Assembly: GCA_021788685.1 (NCBI GenBank)
Contig: JAJYKH010000002.1
Location: 1-27,607 of the forward strand
Direction of reading: 5' to 3'
DNA length: 27,607 nt
Source of the DNA: Deltaproteobacteria bacterium
GTDB lineage: Bacteria > Desulfobacterota > Desulfobulbia > Desulfobulbales > UBA5123
A program made the position numbers and the translations under genes. The notes under the pieces are model-generated. The model made no database searches, was not told the DNA's origin, and saw only the letters and a list, made by a program, of their open reading frames with translations. Shown piece after piece: positions 1-7,552 of this stretch (position 1 is the first letter of the stretch; each line of letters starts with the position of its first letter).

Positions 1-53
1 AAAGAAACCTGTCCATGCCTTCCCCCTGCCCAAGGAGCAGGAACCCCAACCCC

Positions 54-335
54 TTATTTCTGCTCGCCGCCGGGCTGCTGGCCTCCGGTCTGGCCGGGCT
101 GCTGCCCCGCGGGCGGCTGCTGCTCAGCAGGCGGCTGGCCGGCGGGCGGCTGCTGCTCGGCAGGCGGCTGGGCCTCGGGCGGCTTCTGCTGCTCGGCAGG
201 CGGCTGGGCCGCGGGCGGTTGCTGCTGCTCCTGGGGCGGTTGGCCCTGGGGCTGGCTGACCTGCCCTTGTTCGCCCTTCTTGCAGGCGAATAGGGCGAGA
301 CCGACAAAGGCGCAAATCAGAAAATAGCGTTTCAT
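54..335 (-). CDS. Small proline/glutamine-rich lipoprotein, function unknown
   Basis: The predicted protein has 93 residues. It starts with a short signal peptide ending in a lipobox-like LFAC (Cys about residue 18), so it is probably a lipid-anchored envelope protein. The rest is low complexity: KKGEQG, then repeats of a QPPAEQQ-PPAG-like unit with a period of about 11-12 residues, encoded by imperfect 33-36 bp DNA repeats at about 90-240. There is no catalytic domain. I chose the ATG at 335 because GAGGAGG lies just upstream and the signal peptide begins there; a longer frame to 401 has no such support. A spacer or wall-associated role is a guess. The minus-strand TATAAT at 547-552 could be its -10 box. 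Confidence 0.7.
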   Translation of the reverse strand: MKRYFLICAFVGLALFACKKGEQGQVSQPQGQPPQEQQQPPAAQPPAEQQKPPEAQPPAEQQPPAGQPPAEQQPPAGQQPGQTGGQQPGGEQK

Positions 336-671
336 AGTGTCCTCCTCAAAAATGAGCGTTGATCTTGGGTGTCCTGCAGCCAGGTTTGGGAATCGATGCA
401 TCCTTGGCGGGAGGCCGGAGGGCGCATGCGGGTGTTAGGATACGAATCGGGAAACCATCCTCGTTCCGCTGCTTCTCCCGGAACCGGGACCAAATCCCGG
501 TTACTGCAAGCTTTGCGGCCGATCTGGCCGAATTTTTCCTTAACTTATTATAGGGAAACGAGATGGGCGCGAAAAGCCAAAAGAATAATATTCAAAAAAA
601 AACGGCCTAGAGCGCTCACAACGGTCCGCCCCGGCCGGCATGCAGGGCTGCTCACGACATTGTGACGTCCA
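336..671. other. Intergenic region: leader with hairpin, possible promoter and terminator
   Basis: I see no gene here. On the minus strand, 547-552 reads TATAAT, a perfect -10 hexamer, but no good -35 box lies 16-18 nt upstream, so the promoter call is weak. Between it and the lipoprotein gene, 482-502 forms an 8-bp hairpin with a 5-nt loop (AACCGGGA/TCCCGGTT) and no following T run. The right part holds the probable terminator of the cytochrome gene. Confidence 0.4.
594..645 (-). terminator. Probable terminator of the DUF2231-cytochrome gene
   Basis: Reading the minus strand past the stop at 672, a GC-rich segment with outer arms CGGCC/GGCCG and an inner self-complementary GAGCGCTC is followed by nine T residues (594-602). 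The T run is clear, but the stem is branched rather than a simple hairpin. Confidence 0.45.
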
Positions 672-1361
672 TCATGGTTTTTTCTTCCAGAGGCTCGCCA
701 GGTACTCGTACAGCTTTCCTGCCTGCACGTCCGAAATGTCGCTCGGGAGGAAGGGGGGCATGGGCGCTTTGGGCTTGCGGATCCAATCGATAAAGGTTTT
801 CTGGGAATCGAGCTTGTCGGAGCCGATGATCGCCATTTTCGGCTTGAGGATGTTTCCCCCGTAAGGATGGCATCCCGTACAGTTGTGAAGGAAGATCCGT
901 TGCCCCTCCTTGAACGGCGTCCCCCGAGGCGCCCGGTTTCCAAAGACGATCTCCGCCCCGAAGTAGCCCAGCGCGGTGACGTTGACCACCGCCAGGCAGC
1001 AGACGAGCACCAGGGCCGTCGACCGGCCGGGCCGCCTCGCCACCGCCGTCCCGAGGATCAGGACCAGGAAGAGGAAAGCGGCCAGACCGACCTTCACCTT
1101 GATGGGAAAGAGCCAGGCCCCGCCGTAGAACTCGAACCAGTCCATGACCGCGGCGAGCACGGTGGGGAACACGAACGCCAGGGCGAGGAGCAACGAGTGG
1201 TAGGCCGATACCCGCAGCTGGTCCTTTTTGAGAACGACCGCCCCTAGAGAAAAGACGAGCGCCGCCACCGACAGACCGATGGGCATGTTGACCATGGTGG
1301 GGTGGAGGGGATGGGTGTACCCCAGGGCGTTGTCGAGGAAATCATAGAAGCCTTCGAACAT
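672..1361 (-). CDS. DUF2231-type membrane protein fused to a C-terminal cytochrome c domain
   Basis: The protein has 229 residues. The N-terminal part (about 1-140) carries the DUF2231 signature HPLHPTMVNMPIG at 17-29, with His residues that may bind heme, and about four hydrophobic segments. The C-terminal part (about 145-229) is a small monoheme cytochrome c: CTGCH at 161-165 binds heme, and Met201 in APMPP is a likely axial ligand. It is probably an inner-membrane protein with the cytochrome in the periplasm, passing electrons to or from the membrane; its partner is unknown. The ATG is preceded by GGGAGAGAGG. No respiratory neighbour is present, so the pathway cannot be named. I am sure of the two domains, less so of the role. 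Confidence 0.8.
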   Translation of the reverse strand: MFEGFYDFLDNALGYTHPLHPTMVNMPIGLSVAALVFSLGAVVLKKDQLRVSAYHSLLLALAFVFPTVLAAVMDWFEFYGGAWLFPIKVKVGLAAFLFLVLILGTAVARRPGRSTALVLVCCLAVVNVTALGYFGAEIVFGNRAPRGTPFKEGQRIFLHNCTGCHPYGGNILKPKMAIIGSDKLDSQKTFIDWIRKPKAPMPPFLPSDISDVQAGKLYEYLASLWKKKP

Positions 1362-1738
1362 GCCTCTCTCCCAGCCTCGGCGGTTGCGGCGGACCGCCTC
1401 TGAGATGGACTTGATCGCGCCGAAGCATCCCCCGGATCCCGTGGTGCTTCAGAAAAGGGAGTCGATACCCTCAGGTTAGCGGAAGGAAGCAAAGCGGGTC
1501 AAGAAGCGGGCCCGAATCCCCCTTTCCGCCTCCCTTCCCCAAGACCGCCCTTCATCATTCCCATTTTCCGCGGGGGAAATGGACTCCGGGATCATGACGA
1601 ATCGAAACGAAGGGCGGCCCTTGCCATCGTCAGGATGCTTGCCCCAGCCCCGGCCGGCCCCTATACTGGTGGAAACGTAGGCCCTCCAAACCGGGCTCCC
1701 TGCCTATCTCCCGGGACCCGCACCAGAAGGGAGGAAGC
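1362..1738. other. Divergent intergenic region with nested inverted repeats and a + strand promoter
   Basis: This separates the cytochrome gene (minus) from the cyclase gene (plus). No coding frame is credible. An outer inverted repeat CCGCCCTT/AAGGGCGG (about 1543-1617) encloses an inner imperfect stem (CCATTTTCC with a GGGAAATGG partner). It may be a terminator or operator; no T run follows. A + strand promoter lies at 1639-1667. Confidence 0.4.
1639..1667 (+). promoter_or_regulatory. Sigma-70-type promoter of the glutaminyl cyclase gene
   Basis: TTGCCC (1639-1644) and TATACT (1662-1667) are separated by exactly 17 nt. They match the consensus at 4 of 6 and 5 of 6 positions. Transcription would start near 1674, about 65 nt ahead of the TTG start codon. 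Confidence 0.5.
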
Positions 1739-2527
1739 TTGAAGAATCGCCTGCCCTGGCTCTTGTGTCTCCTGCTGCTGCCCCTCCCCGCGCTTCTCGT
1801 CACCTTTGGCGCGGGCGGGGAGGACACCCTGCGCTACGCCTGCCGGGTCAAGGCCACCTACCCCCATGATCCGGCGGACTCGGTCCAGGGGTTGCTCCTC
1901 GCCGGCCAGACCCTCTACGAAAGCACCGGGGGGTATGGGACCTCCTCGGTCGCCAGCAAGGAGCTGGCCACCGGCCGCTGTCTGCAGCGCCGCCCGCTGG
2001 CCGGCGAGCTGTTCGGCGAAGGCCTCGCCCTCCAGGGGGGATCCCTCTACCAGCTGACCTGGAAGTCCGGCCGGGTTTTCCAATACAATCCCGCTGACTT
2101 CCGGCTGGTGGCGGAGCATGCCATTCCCACCCAGGGCTGGGGGCTCGCCGCCATGGGCGACCGGCTGGTCCTGAGCGACGGCTCGGCGGTGCTCCACTTT
2201 TATGCCCCACAAGGGTTCCGGGAGATCGGCCAGGTCACGGTGACCGAACGGGGCCGGCCGGTCACCGGCCTCAACGAGCTGGAGTGGGTGGATGGCCTCG
2301 TCTACGCCAATGTCTATCCCACCGCCGAGATGGTGATGATCGATCCCGCCACCGGTCGGGTGACGGGACGGGCCGACCTGGGCGGCCTGCTCGCCGCGGC
2401 CGACCCGGAGGGAAAGGCGGGGGTGCCGAACGGCATCGCCTACGATCCCCAGGCGGGCCGGCTGCTGGTGACCGGCAAGCGCTGGCCCCTCCTTTTCGAG
2501 ATCGAGCTGGTCCCCGAGCTCCCCTGA
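1739..2527 (+). CDS. Secreted glutaminyl-peptide cyclotransferase (Glu_cyclase_2 family, plant type)
   Basis: The enzyme family converts N-terminal glutamine of peptides to pyroglutamate. The protein has 262 residues: a signal peptide or anchor at about 1-25, then a five-bladed-propeller-type domain. Family landmarks are YPHDP followed by VQGL and LYESTGGYG, GWGLA near the middle, LSDGS, and LNELEWVDGLVYANVY. The usual FTQGL motif is SVQGL here. The start is a TTG at 1739 with GGGAGG about five bases upstream; no ATG lies near the signal peptide. It is transcribed alone, convergent with the slipin gene. The likely setting is the periplasm or cell surface; the natural substrate is unknown. Confidence 0.82.
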   Translation: MKNRLPWLLCLLLLPLPALLVTFGAGGEDTLRYACRVKATYPHDPADSVQGLLLAGQTLYESTGGYGTSSVASKELATGRCLQRRPLAGELFGEGLALQGGSLYQLTWKSGRVFQYNPADFRLVAEHAIPTQGWGLAAMGDRLVLSDGSAVLHFYAPQGFREIGQVTVTERGRPVTGLNELEWVDGLVYANVYPTAEMVMIDPATGRVTGRADLGGLLAAADPEGKAGVPNGIAYDPQAGRLLVTGKRWPLLFEIELVPELP

Positions 2528-2577
2528 GAAGCGCCAGCTCCCCGCCGCGGCGCCCGCCGGATTCGCAGCCGGCCGGC

Positions 2578-3357
2578 TCACCCCTCCTTTTTTTTCAGCC
2601 GGTTCATGAAGGGCCCGATGAGGTCCACCGGCACCGGGAAGATGATGGTGGAGTTCTTCTCCGCGGAGACCTCGGTCAGGGTCTGGAGGAGCCGGAGCTG
2701 GAGCGCCCCGTTCTCGGAGGAGATGATGTGGGCGGCCTCGGACAGCCGTTCCGCTGCCTCGAACTCGCCCTGGGCGTGGATGACCTTGGAGCGGCGCTCC
2801 CGTTCCGCCTCCGCCTGCCTGGCCATGGCCCGCTGCATCTCGGACGGCAGATCCACGTCCTTCACTTCCACGTTGGAGACCTTCACCCCCCAGGGCTCGG
2901 TCTGGCTGTCGAGGATGGTCTGCAGCTCCTGGTTGATCTTGTCCCGGTGGGCGAGGAGGTCGTCCAGCTCCAACTGGCCGAGGACGCTCCGCAGGGTGGT
3001 CTGGGCGAGCTGGCTGGTGGCGTAGAGGTAGTTTTCCACCTGGATCAAAGCTTTTTCCGGGGAAACCACCCGGAAATAGAGAACGGCGCTCACCTTCACC
3101 GAGACGTTGTCCTTGGTGATGACGTCCTGGGCGGGCACATCCATGGCCACGGTCCGCAGGCTCACCTTGACAAGCCGGTCCGCCATGGGGATGATGAACC
3201 GCATCCCCGGCCCCTTGACGCCGGCGAAGCGCCCCAGGCGAAAGATCACCCCCCGCTCGTACTCGTACAGGATGCGCACCGCGTTGAACAGGATGAACGC
3301 GGCGATGACCAGCACCGCCAGGCCGGCGACGACATCGGGGGAAAGCTCGGTTTGCAT
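2578..3357 (-). CDS. Slipin, stomatin/prohibitin-like SPFH protein
   Basis: The protein has 259 residues. One hydrophobic segment (about 8-28) is followed by the SPFH domain, starting with YERGVIFRLGRFAGVKGPG and containing the conserved ALIQVENYLYATSQLAQTTLR stretch in shortened form (ENYLYAT, QLAQTTLRS, GQLELDDLL). A helical region rich in Ala, Glu and Arg (about 175-225) should form the oligomerising coiled coil. Slipins assemble on membranes and are usually paired with an NfeD protease, as here: nfeD lies 16 nt upstream on the same strand. The ATG at 3357 has a strong AAGGAGGA just upstream. The pair probably acts in membrane protein quality control or microdomain organisation. Confidence 0.93.
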   Translation of the reverse strand: MQTELSPDVVAGLAVLVIAAFILFNAVRILYEYERGVIFRLGRFAGVKGPGMRFIIPMADRLVKVSLRTVAMDVPAQDVITKDNVSVKVSAVLYFRVVSPEKALIQVENYLYATSQLAQTTLRSVLGQLELDDLLAHRDKINQELQTILDSQTEPWGVKVSNVEVKDVDLPSEMQRAMARQAEAERERRSKVIHAQGEFEAAERLSEAAHIISSENGALQLRLLQTLTEVSAEKNSTIIFPVPVDLIGPFMNRLKKKEG

Positions 3358-3373
3358 TGGGTCCTCCTTCGGT

Positions 3374-4744
3374 TCAGGTTTTTTCGGGACGCTTCACTTC
3401 GAGCTTCAGGCCTTCGGCCATCCGCACCACCTCCACTGCTTCGCCCTTGGCGATGGGCTCCTTGCTGAAGGCATGCCAGTATTCGCCGTGGACGAAAACC
3501 CGCCCCCGCTCGTGGACGCCGGTCACCGCCTCGCCCCGCTCCCCGGCCATCGCTTCCCGGCCGGCGCGGAAGGGGGAGCGCTGGGCGCGGGCGACCAGGG
3601 CGAGCACGAAGACGATGAAGCCAGCGGTCACCGCCAGGACGGCGGCGATGACCGTCCGGGAGATGCGGAGGAACGGCGCGGGGGATTCGATCAGCATGAG
3701 GGAGCCGAACGCCAGGGCGGTGAGGCCGGCAACCGTGAGCATGCCATGGGAGGCGATGCCGATCTCCAGGATGAAGAGGATGAAGGCCACCGCGATGAGC
3801 AGCGCCCCGATGGCATTGACCGGCAGGGCTTGCAGGCCGAAGAAGGCGAGCAGGAGGGCGATGGCCCCCACCGTGCCCGGGAGGACCGCCCCGGGGCTGG
3901 CGATCTCGAAGAAGATCCCGAGCATGCCCAGCATGAGGAGGAGATAGGCGACATCGGGGTTGCCCACGGCATCGAGGAGGTGACGGCTCCATCCCATCTC
4001 CACGGACTGGACCTCGGCCCCGGCGCTTCGCAGGGCGAGGGTCCGGCCGTTGCGGCGGTAGGGGCGGCCGTCGAGTTCCTTCAGCAGGGTGGTCCGGTCG
4101 GGGGCGATGAGGTCGATCACCTTGTGCTTCAGGGCCTCTGAGGCAGGGATGGAGACGCTTTCCCGCACCATCTTTTCGGCCCAGCCGGGATCGCGGCCCC
4201 GGGCTTCGGCGATGCTCCGGGCGTAGGCCACGGCATCATGGAGCACCTTTTCCGCCATCACCTTGCCCCCTCCTTCGCCGGGGCCGATGGAGACCGGGTG
4301 GGCGGCGCCGATGTTAGTGCCCGGCGCCATGGCGGCGAAGTCGGCGGCGAGGGTGATGAGGGCCCCGGCCGAGGCGGCCCGCGCCCCGGGGGGCGAAACG
4401 TAGACGATCACCGGCACCCGCGAGCCGAGGATCGCCTGGATGATCTCCCGCATGGAGCTGTCCAGGCCGCCCGGGGTGTCCAGCTCGATGAGGAAGGCGG
4501 CGTTCCCGGCCGTGTTGGCCGCGGCCAGCTCCCGGGTGACGAACCCGGCCTTCACCGGGTTGATGACCCCCACCACCTGCACCGCCCGGATCACCGGCCG
4601 AGAGGGAGGGTTCGGCGGGGCTTGGCCAAGGGCAAGGGCGGGCAGTAGGAGAGCCCAGAGGATGAGCGCCATGAGGCAGCCGGCCCGTTGCAAGGAAGCG
4701 GAGCGGTGTTGCCGGTCAGGACCGATTGCAGGTTGGACCATCAC
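3374..4744 (-). CDS. NfeD-family membrane serine protease (ClpP-class), long form
   Basis: The protein has 456 residues from the GTG at 4744; an adjacent ATG at 4741 and one at 4672, right before the hydrophobic signal segment, are alternatives. GGGAG lies about 9 nt ahead of the GTG. After the signal peptide comes a ClpP-class protease domain (about 50-230). Ser125 in ARAASAGA is the expected nucleophile, and Lys166 in KVMAEKVLHD sits 41 residues further on, the same spacing as the Ser97/Lys138 dyad described for Pyrococcus PH1510. Four to five membrane segments follow (about 255-390), then a C-terminal OB-like NfeD domain (about 395-450). It forms an operon with the slipin gene, the known substrate/partner of this family. 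Confidence 0.92.
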   Translation of the reverse strand: MMVQPAIGPDRQHRSASLQRAGCLMALILWALLLPALALGQAPPNPPSRPVIRAVQVVGVINPVKAGFVTRELAAANTAGNAAFLIELDTPGGLDSSMREIIQAILGSRVPVIVYVSPPGARAASAGALITLAADFAAMAPGTNIGAAHPVSIGPGEGGGKVMAEKVLHDAVAYARSIAEARGRDPGWAEKMVRESVSIPASEALKHKVIDLIAPDRTTLLKELDGRPYRRNGRTLALRSAGAEVQSVEMGWSRHLLDAVGNPDVAYLLLMLGMLGIFFEIASPGAVLPGTVGAIALLLAFFGLQALPVNAIGALLIAVAFILFILEIGIASHGMLTVAGLTALAFGSLMLIESPAPFLRISRTVIAAVLAVTAGFIVFVLALVARAQRSPFRAGREAMAGERGEAVTGVHERGRVFVHGEYWHAFSKEPIAKGEAVEVVRMAEGLKLEVKRPEKT

Positions 4745-5173
4745 GGCGGGTTTCTCCCGGAAGAGTTGTCAGAGCACGAATCGCCGCATCGGAAGCGAAA
4801 CGGCAAGGCGGGAAACTGCTCGAACCAGGAAAGCCGGAGGCGAGGCCGGCCATTGCGAGCCAAGGACGGCCGCCTGCCCCTTCTCTCATTATAATCGCAT
4901 TGCCTTCCGGACCTTCCAATCCTTTGCAAGGTGAGCAGCGGTCAGAATTCCAGGCGATGGCCCTGCGGCATTATTTGCGGTGGTGGCTGAATGTTCAAAA
5001 ATTGTAAGCCCCTGAAACCTGCTGAATGGCGGCTGAAGCCGGCCCCTTGGGAAAAGCAATTTGGACGTTGGACGTTTAACCACCGGAGCAATATCAGGTA
5101 TTGCTGCCCATGTCTTGGCACGCTCAGCGGTGAGCTGCTTCGCTGCCCCGTGCAGATGATGATCGGAAACCAG
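4745..5173. other. Intergenic region between bglX and nfeD with promoter-like and repeat sequences
   Basis: No gene is credible. On the minus strand 4888-4893 reads TATAAT and could drive nfeD, but the -35 region is poor. Further right there is a direct repeat of GGACGTT (about 5065-5080), a perfect 7-bp hairpin AGCAATA/TATTGCT with a 5-nt loop (about 5093-5111), and a 5-bp hairpin GCTCA/TGAGC near 5125-5138. The hairpins lie downstream of the bglX stop and may contribute to 3' end formation, but neither has a T run. Confidence 0.35.
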
Positions 5174-7399
5174 TCAGCGAACCACGAACTTCCGGTGCAG
5201 TCCCCCGACCGCCACCTCGAATTCCCCCGGCTCCAGGATGGGGGTGCCGTTCCGGTCCATGAAGGCCAGGTCTTTGATGGGGAGGGAGAAGGAGACCCTG
5301 GCCTGCTCGCCGGGGGCGAGGGCGACCTTGCGGAACCCCCGCAGCCGCTTGACTGGCGGGGGGATGCTGGCCACCAGGTCGCTCACGTAGAGCTGGACGG
5401 TTTCCGTGGCGGGCCGGCGGCCGTCGTTGCGGACCGCGACCGACACGGTCAGCACGTCGGTAGCGGTAACCTGGGCCTTGTCGAGGGCAAGGCCGCTGTA
5501 CCTGAAGCGCGAATAGGAAAGCCCGGCCCCGAAGGGAAACTCGGGGTCCTGGGCATACCCTTCGGAGATCTTGTGATCGTAGGTCCCGAGCCCGTTTGGT
5601 CCCCTCGGGTACGTGAAGGGCAGCCGGCCTTCCGGCCCGGCGTCCCCGAACAGGACGTCGGCGATGGCGTTGCCGCCCTCGTTGCCCGGCAGGTAGGCAA
5701 GGAGCACGGCGGCCATTTGGTCCACGAAGGGCCGGATGATCCGGGGCCGCCCCTCGGTCAGGACCAGGATGACCGGCTTGCCCGTGGCGGCCAGGGCTCT
5801 GGCCAGCGCCGTCTGGCTTTCCGGGAGGCTCAGATCGTCGATGTTGCCGAAGTTCTCCGCATAGGGCTCCTCCCCGAGGCAGAGGACTACCGCATCGGCC
5901 CGCCTGGCGGCCGCAACCTCCCGGCCAAGGTCCGCGGGCTCGTCGTACGTGGCGGCCACGTGCTCCACCCGGGCCGGACCCAGCTTGGCGGCAATCGCCT
6001 TCAGGATGGTGCTCTTATCCGCCGCGTACCGGTCGGTGTCCTGCCCCCTCCAGGTGTAGGTCCAGCCGCCGTTGAGCGCCGCCATGCTGTCCGCCCCGAA
6101 GCCGGTGACCAGGACCCGGGCGGTCTTGGGGAGCGGCAGGACGCTCTTCTCGTTCTTGAGCAGGGTGAGGGAGGCCCGGGCCGCCCGCCGGTTGAGGTCG
6201 GCGAACCGCTGGGAGCCGAAGTCGGGATAATCGCCGGCATTGGGCGGAGGGCCGGTCAGGAGGCCCAGATCGTACTTGAGGCCGAGCACCCTCCGGACCG
6301 CATCGTCGATCCGGGCCATGGGGACCTCCCCCTTTTTGACCAGATCGACCAGGAGGGTAGTGAAGTCGAGGTCGAAGGGGACCATGGCGAGGTCGAGACC
6401 GGCGTTGACCGCCAGCTTGACGGCCTCCCGCCGGTCCCGGGCCACATGGTGGCTATCGCTGAGGGAATAAACCGAGCCCCAGTCGGACATGACCACCCCC
6501 CGGAAGCCGAGGCTGTTCTTGAGGACGTCGGTGATCAGGTGGCGGTCGGCATGGACCGGCACCCCGTTCAGCTCGCAGTTCGCGAGCATCACCGCCGCGG
6601 CCCCCGCCTCGATGCCGGCGCGGAAGGGCGGGATGAAGTTTTCCTGGAGCACCACTTCCGGGACGGCGGCCGGGGTGCGGTCCTTGCCGGTCACCGGCAT
6701 GGTGTAGCCCACGAAGTGCTTGAGGGTGGCCGCAACCCGGTACGGGTTGGCGAGGTTGTTCCCCTGGAAGCCGCGGACCATGGCCGCCCCGAGGCGGGAA
6801 GCGAGCAGGGTGTCCTCGCCGAAGGTCTCGTAGAAGCGGGAATGGACGGGGTTCCGCCCCAGGTCCACCGAGGGGGCGAAGACCAGGGGGATGAAGGCGG
6901 CGCGGGCCTCATAGGCGGTAGCCCGGGCGATCTCCCCCACCAGCCCGGGGTCCCAGGTGGCGGCGAGCCCGATCTGCTGGGGGAAGAGCGTGGCGCCGCA
7001 GGCATAGCTCATCCCGTGCACGGCGTCGATCCCGTAGAGGACGGGAATCTTGAGCCGGGTCCGGGCCGCGGCCGCTTCAATGCCGGTCACCACCGACCGC
7101 CATTCCGGAAGGGTGAGGGCATGGAGGCCGGTGTTGAAGATGGCCCCCACGTGGTGCTCGCCGATCGCGGCCCACAGCCGCTCCGGGTCCAGGCGGTGGG
7201 GCTCCTTCGTGCCGAAGGGCAGGGTCCCCTGGGCCACGGTGTTGAAGGTGAGCAGCGTCATCTGCCCCACCTTCTCGGGCAGGGTCATCGCGGCGAGAGT
7301 GCGTTCGATGGCCTGCTCGCGGGGAGGGAGGGTTCCGGCCCGGGCCGGAAGGACAAGGCAGCAGAGGAGCCCGCAAAGGGCGCAGAAGAAGCTTTTCAT
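5174..7399 (-). CDS. bglX: Secreted beta-glucosidase, glycoside hydrolase family 3
   Basis: The protein has 741 residues from the ATG at 7399, which begins a typical signal peptide (MKSFFCALC... cut after ARA, about residue 21). An in-frame GTG at 7444 would add 15 residues ahead of the signal peptide and is less likely. The GH3 N-terminal barrel (about 30-375) contains KHFVGY and the nucleophile motif VVMSDWG with Asp306. The C-terminal alpha/beta domain (about 405-640) contains LPGNEGG, where Glu574 is the likely acid/base. A fibronectin III-like domain closes the protein (about 655-740). Such enzymes release glucose from beta-glucosides in the periplasm. No other sugar gene is nearby; a 35-nt gap separates it from a tiny possible ORF. 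The symbol follows overall architecture and is not proof of substrate. Confidence 0.9.
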   Translation of the reverse strand: MKSFFCALCGLLCCLVLPARAGTLPPREQAIERTLAAMTLPEKVGQMTLLTFNTVAQGTLPFGTKEPHRLDPERLWAAIGEHHVGAIFNTGLHALTLPEWRSVVTGIEAAAARTRLKIPVLYGIDAVHGMSYACGATLFPQQIGLAATWDPGLVGEIARATAYEARAAFIPLVFAPSVDLGRNPVHSRFYETFGEDTLLASRLGAAMVRGFQGNNLANPYRVAATLKHFVGYTMPVTGKDRTPAAVPEVVLQENFIPPFRAGIEAGAAAVMLANCELNGVPVHADRHLITDVLKNSLGFRGVVMSDWGSVYSLSDSHHVARDRREAVKLAVNAGLDLAMVPFDLDFTTLLVDLVKKGEVPMARIDDAVRRVLGLKYDLGLLTGPPPNAGDYPDFGSQRFADLNRRAARASLTLLKNEKSVLPLPKTARVLVTGFGADSMAALNGGWTYTWRGQDTDRYAADKSTILKAIAAKLGPARVEHVAATYDEPADLGREVAAARRADAVVLCLGEEPYAENFGNIDDLSLPESQTALARALAATGKPVILVLTEGRPRIIRPFVDQMAAVLLAYLPGNEGGNAIADVLFGDAGPEGRLPFTYPRGPNGLGTYDHKISEGYAQDPEFPFGAGLSYSRFRYSGLALDKAQVTATDVLTVSVAVRNDGRRPATETVQLYVSDLVASIPPPVKRLRGFRKVALAPGEQARVSFSLPIKDLAFMDRNGTPILEPGEFEVAVGGLHRKFVVR

Positions 7400-7434
7400 G
7401 GAATACTCAGGCCCCTCCCTCGGCCGCAACCGGT

Positions 7435-7503
7435 TCAGCGGCACGGCAATAGGGCGGCGTAGGTCTCGTCGATGTTTCTCTGCAGGGACCGCGCGGCGTT
7501 CAT
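7435..7503 (-). CDS. Possible tiny ORF, or frameshifted tail of the TPR lipoprotein
   Basis: After the lipoprotein stop at 7553, the neighbouring frame stays open to 7435 and reads like real protein (for example NAARSLQRNIDETYAALL, amphipathic). GGAGGA lies over the end of the lipoprotein gene, suggesting a coupled start, but no in-frame ATG sits at the right distance. The first in-frame ATG (7503) gives 22 residues and has GGAGAGG too close to it. It could be a small peptide gene or a C-terminal extension of the lipoprotein separated by a frameshift. Confidence 0.25.
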   Translation of the reverse strand: MNAARSLQRNIDETYAALLPCR

Positions 7504-7552
7504 CACCTCTCCATTCACCCGGTATGCCCCGGCGATGTGATTAACGGCGATC

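Noticed and set aside
90..240. Regular short repeats that might suggest CRISPR
   Set aside because: They lie in frame within a lipoprotein gene, encode Pro/Gln repeats and have no spacers of constant length.
4991..7462. An 823-codon open frame on the + strand across bglX
   Set aside because: It is antisense to a complete GH3 enzyme with all active-site motifs. Long antisense frames are expected in GC-rich DNA. The translation is low complexity and matches no family I know.
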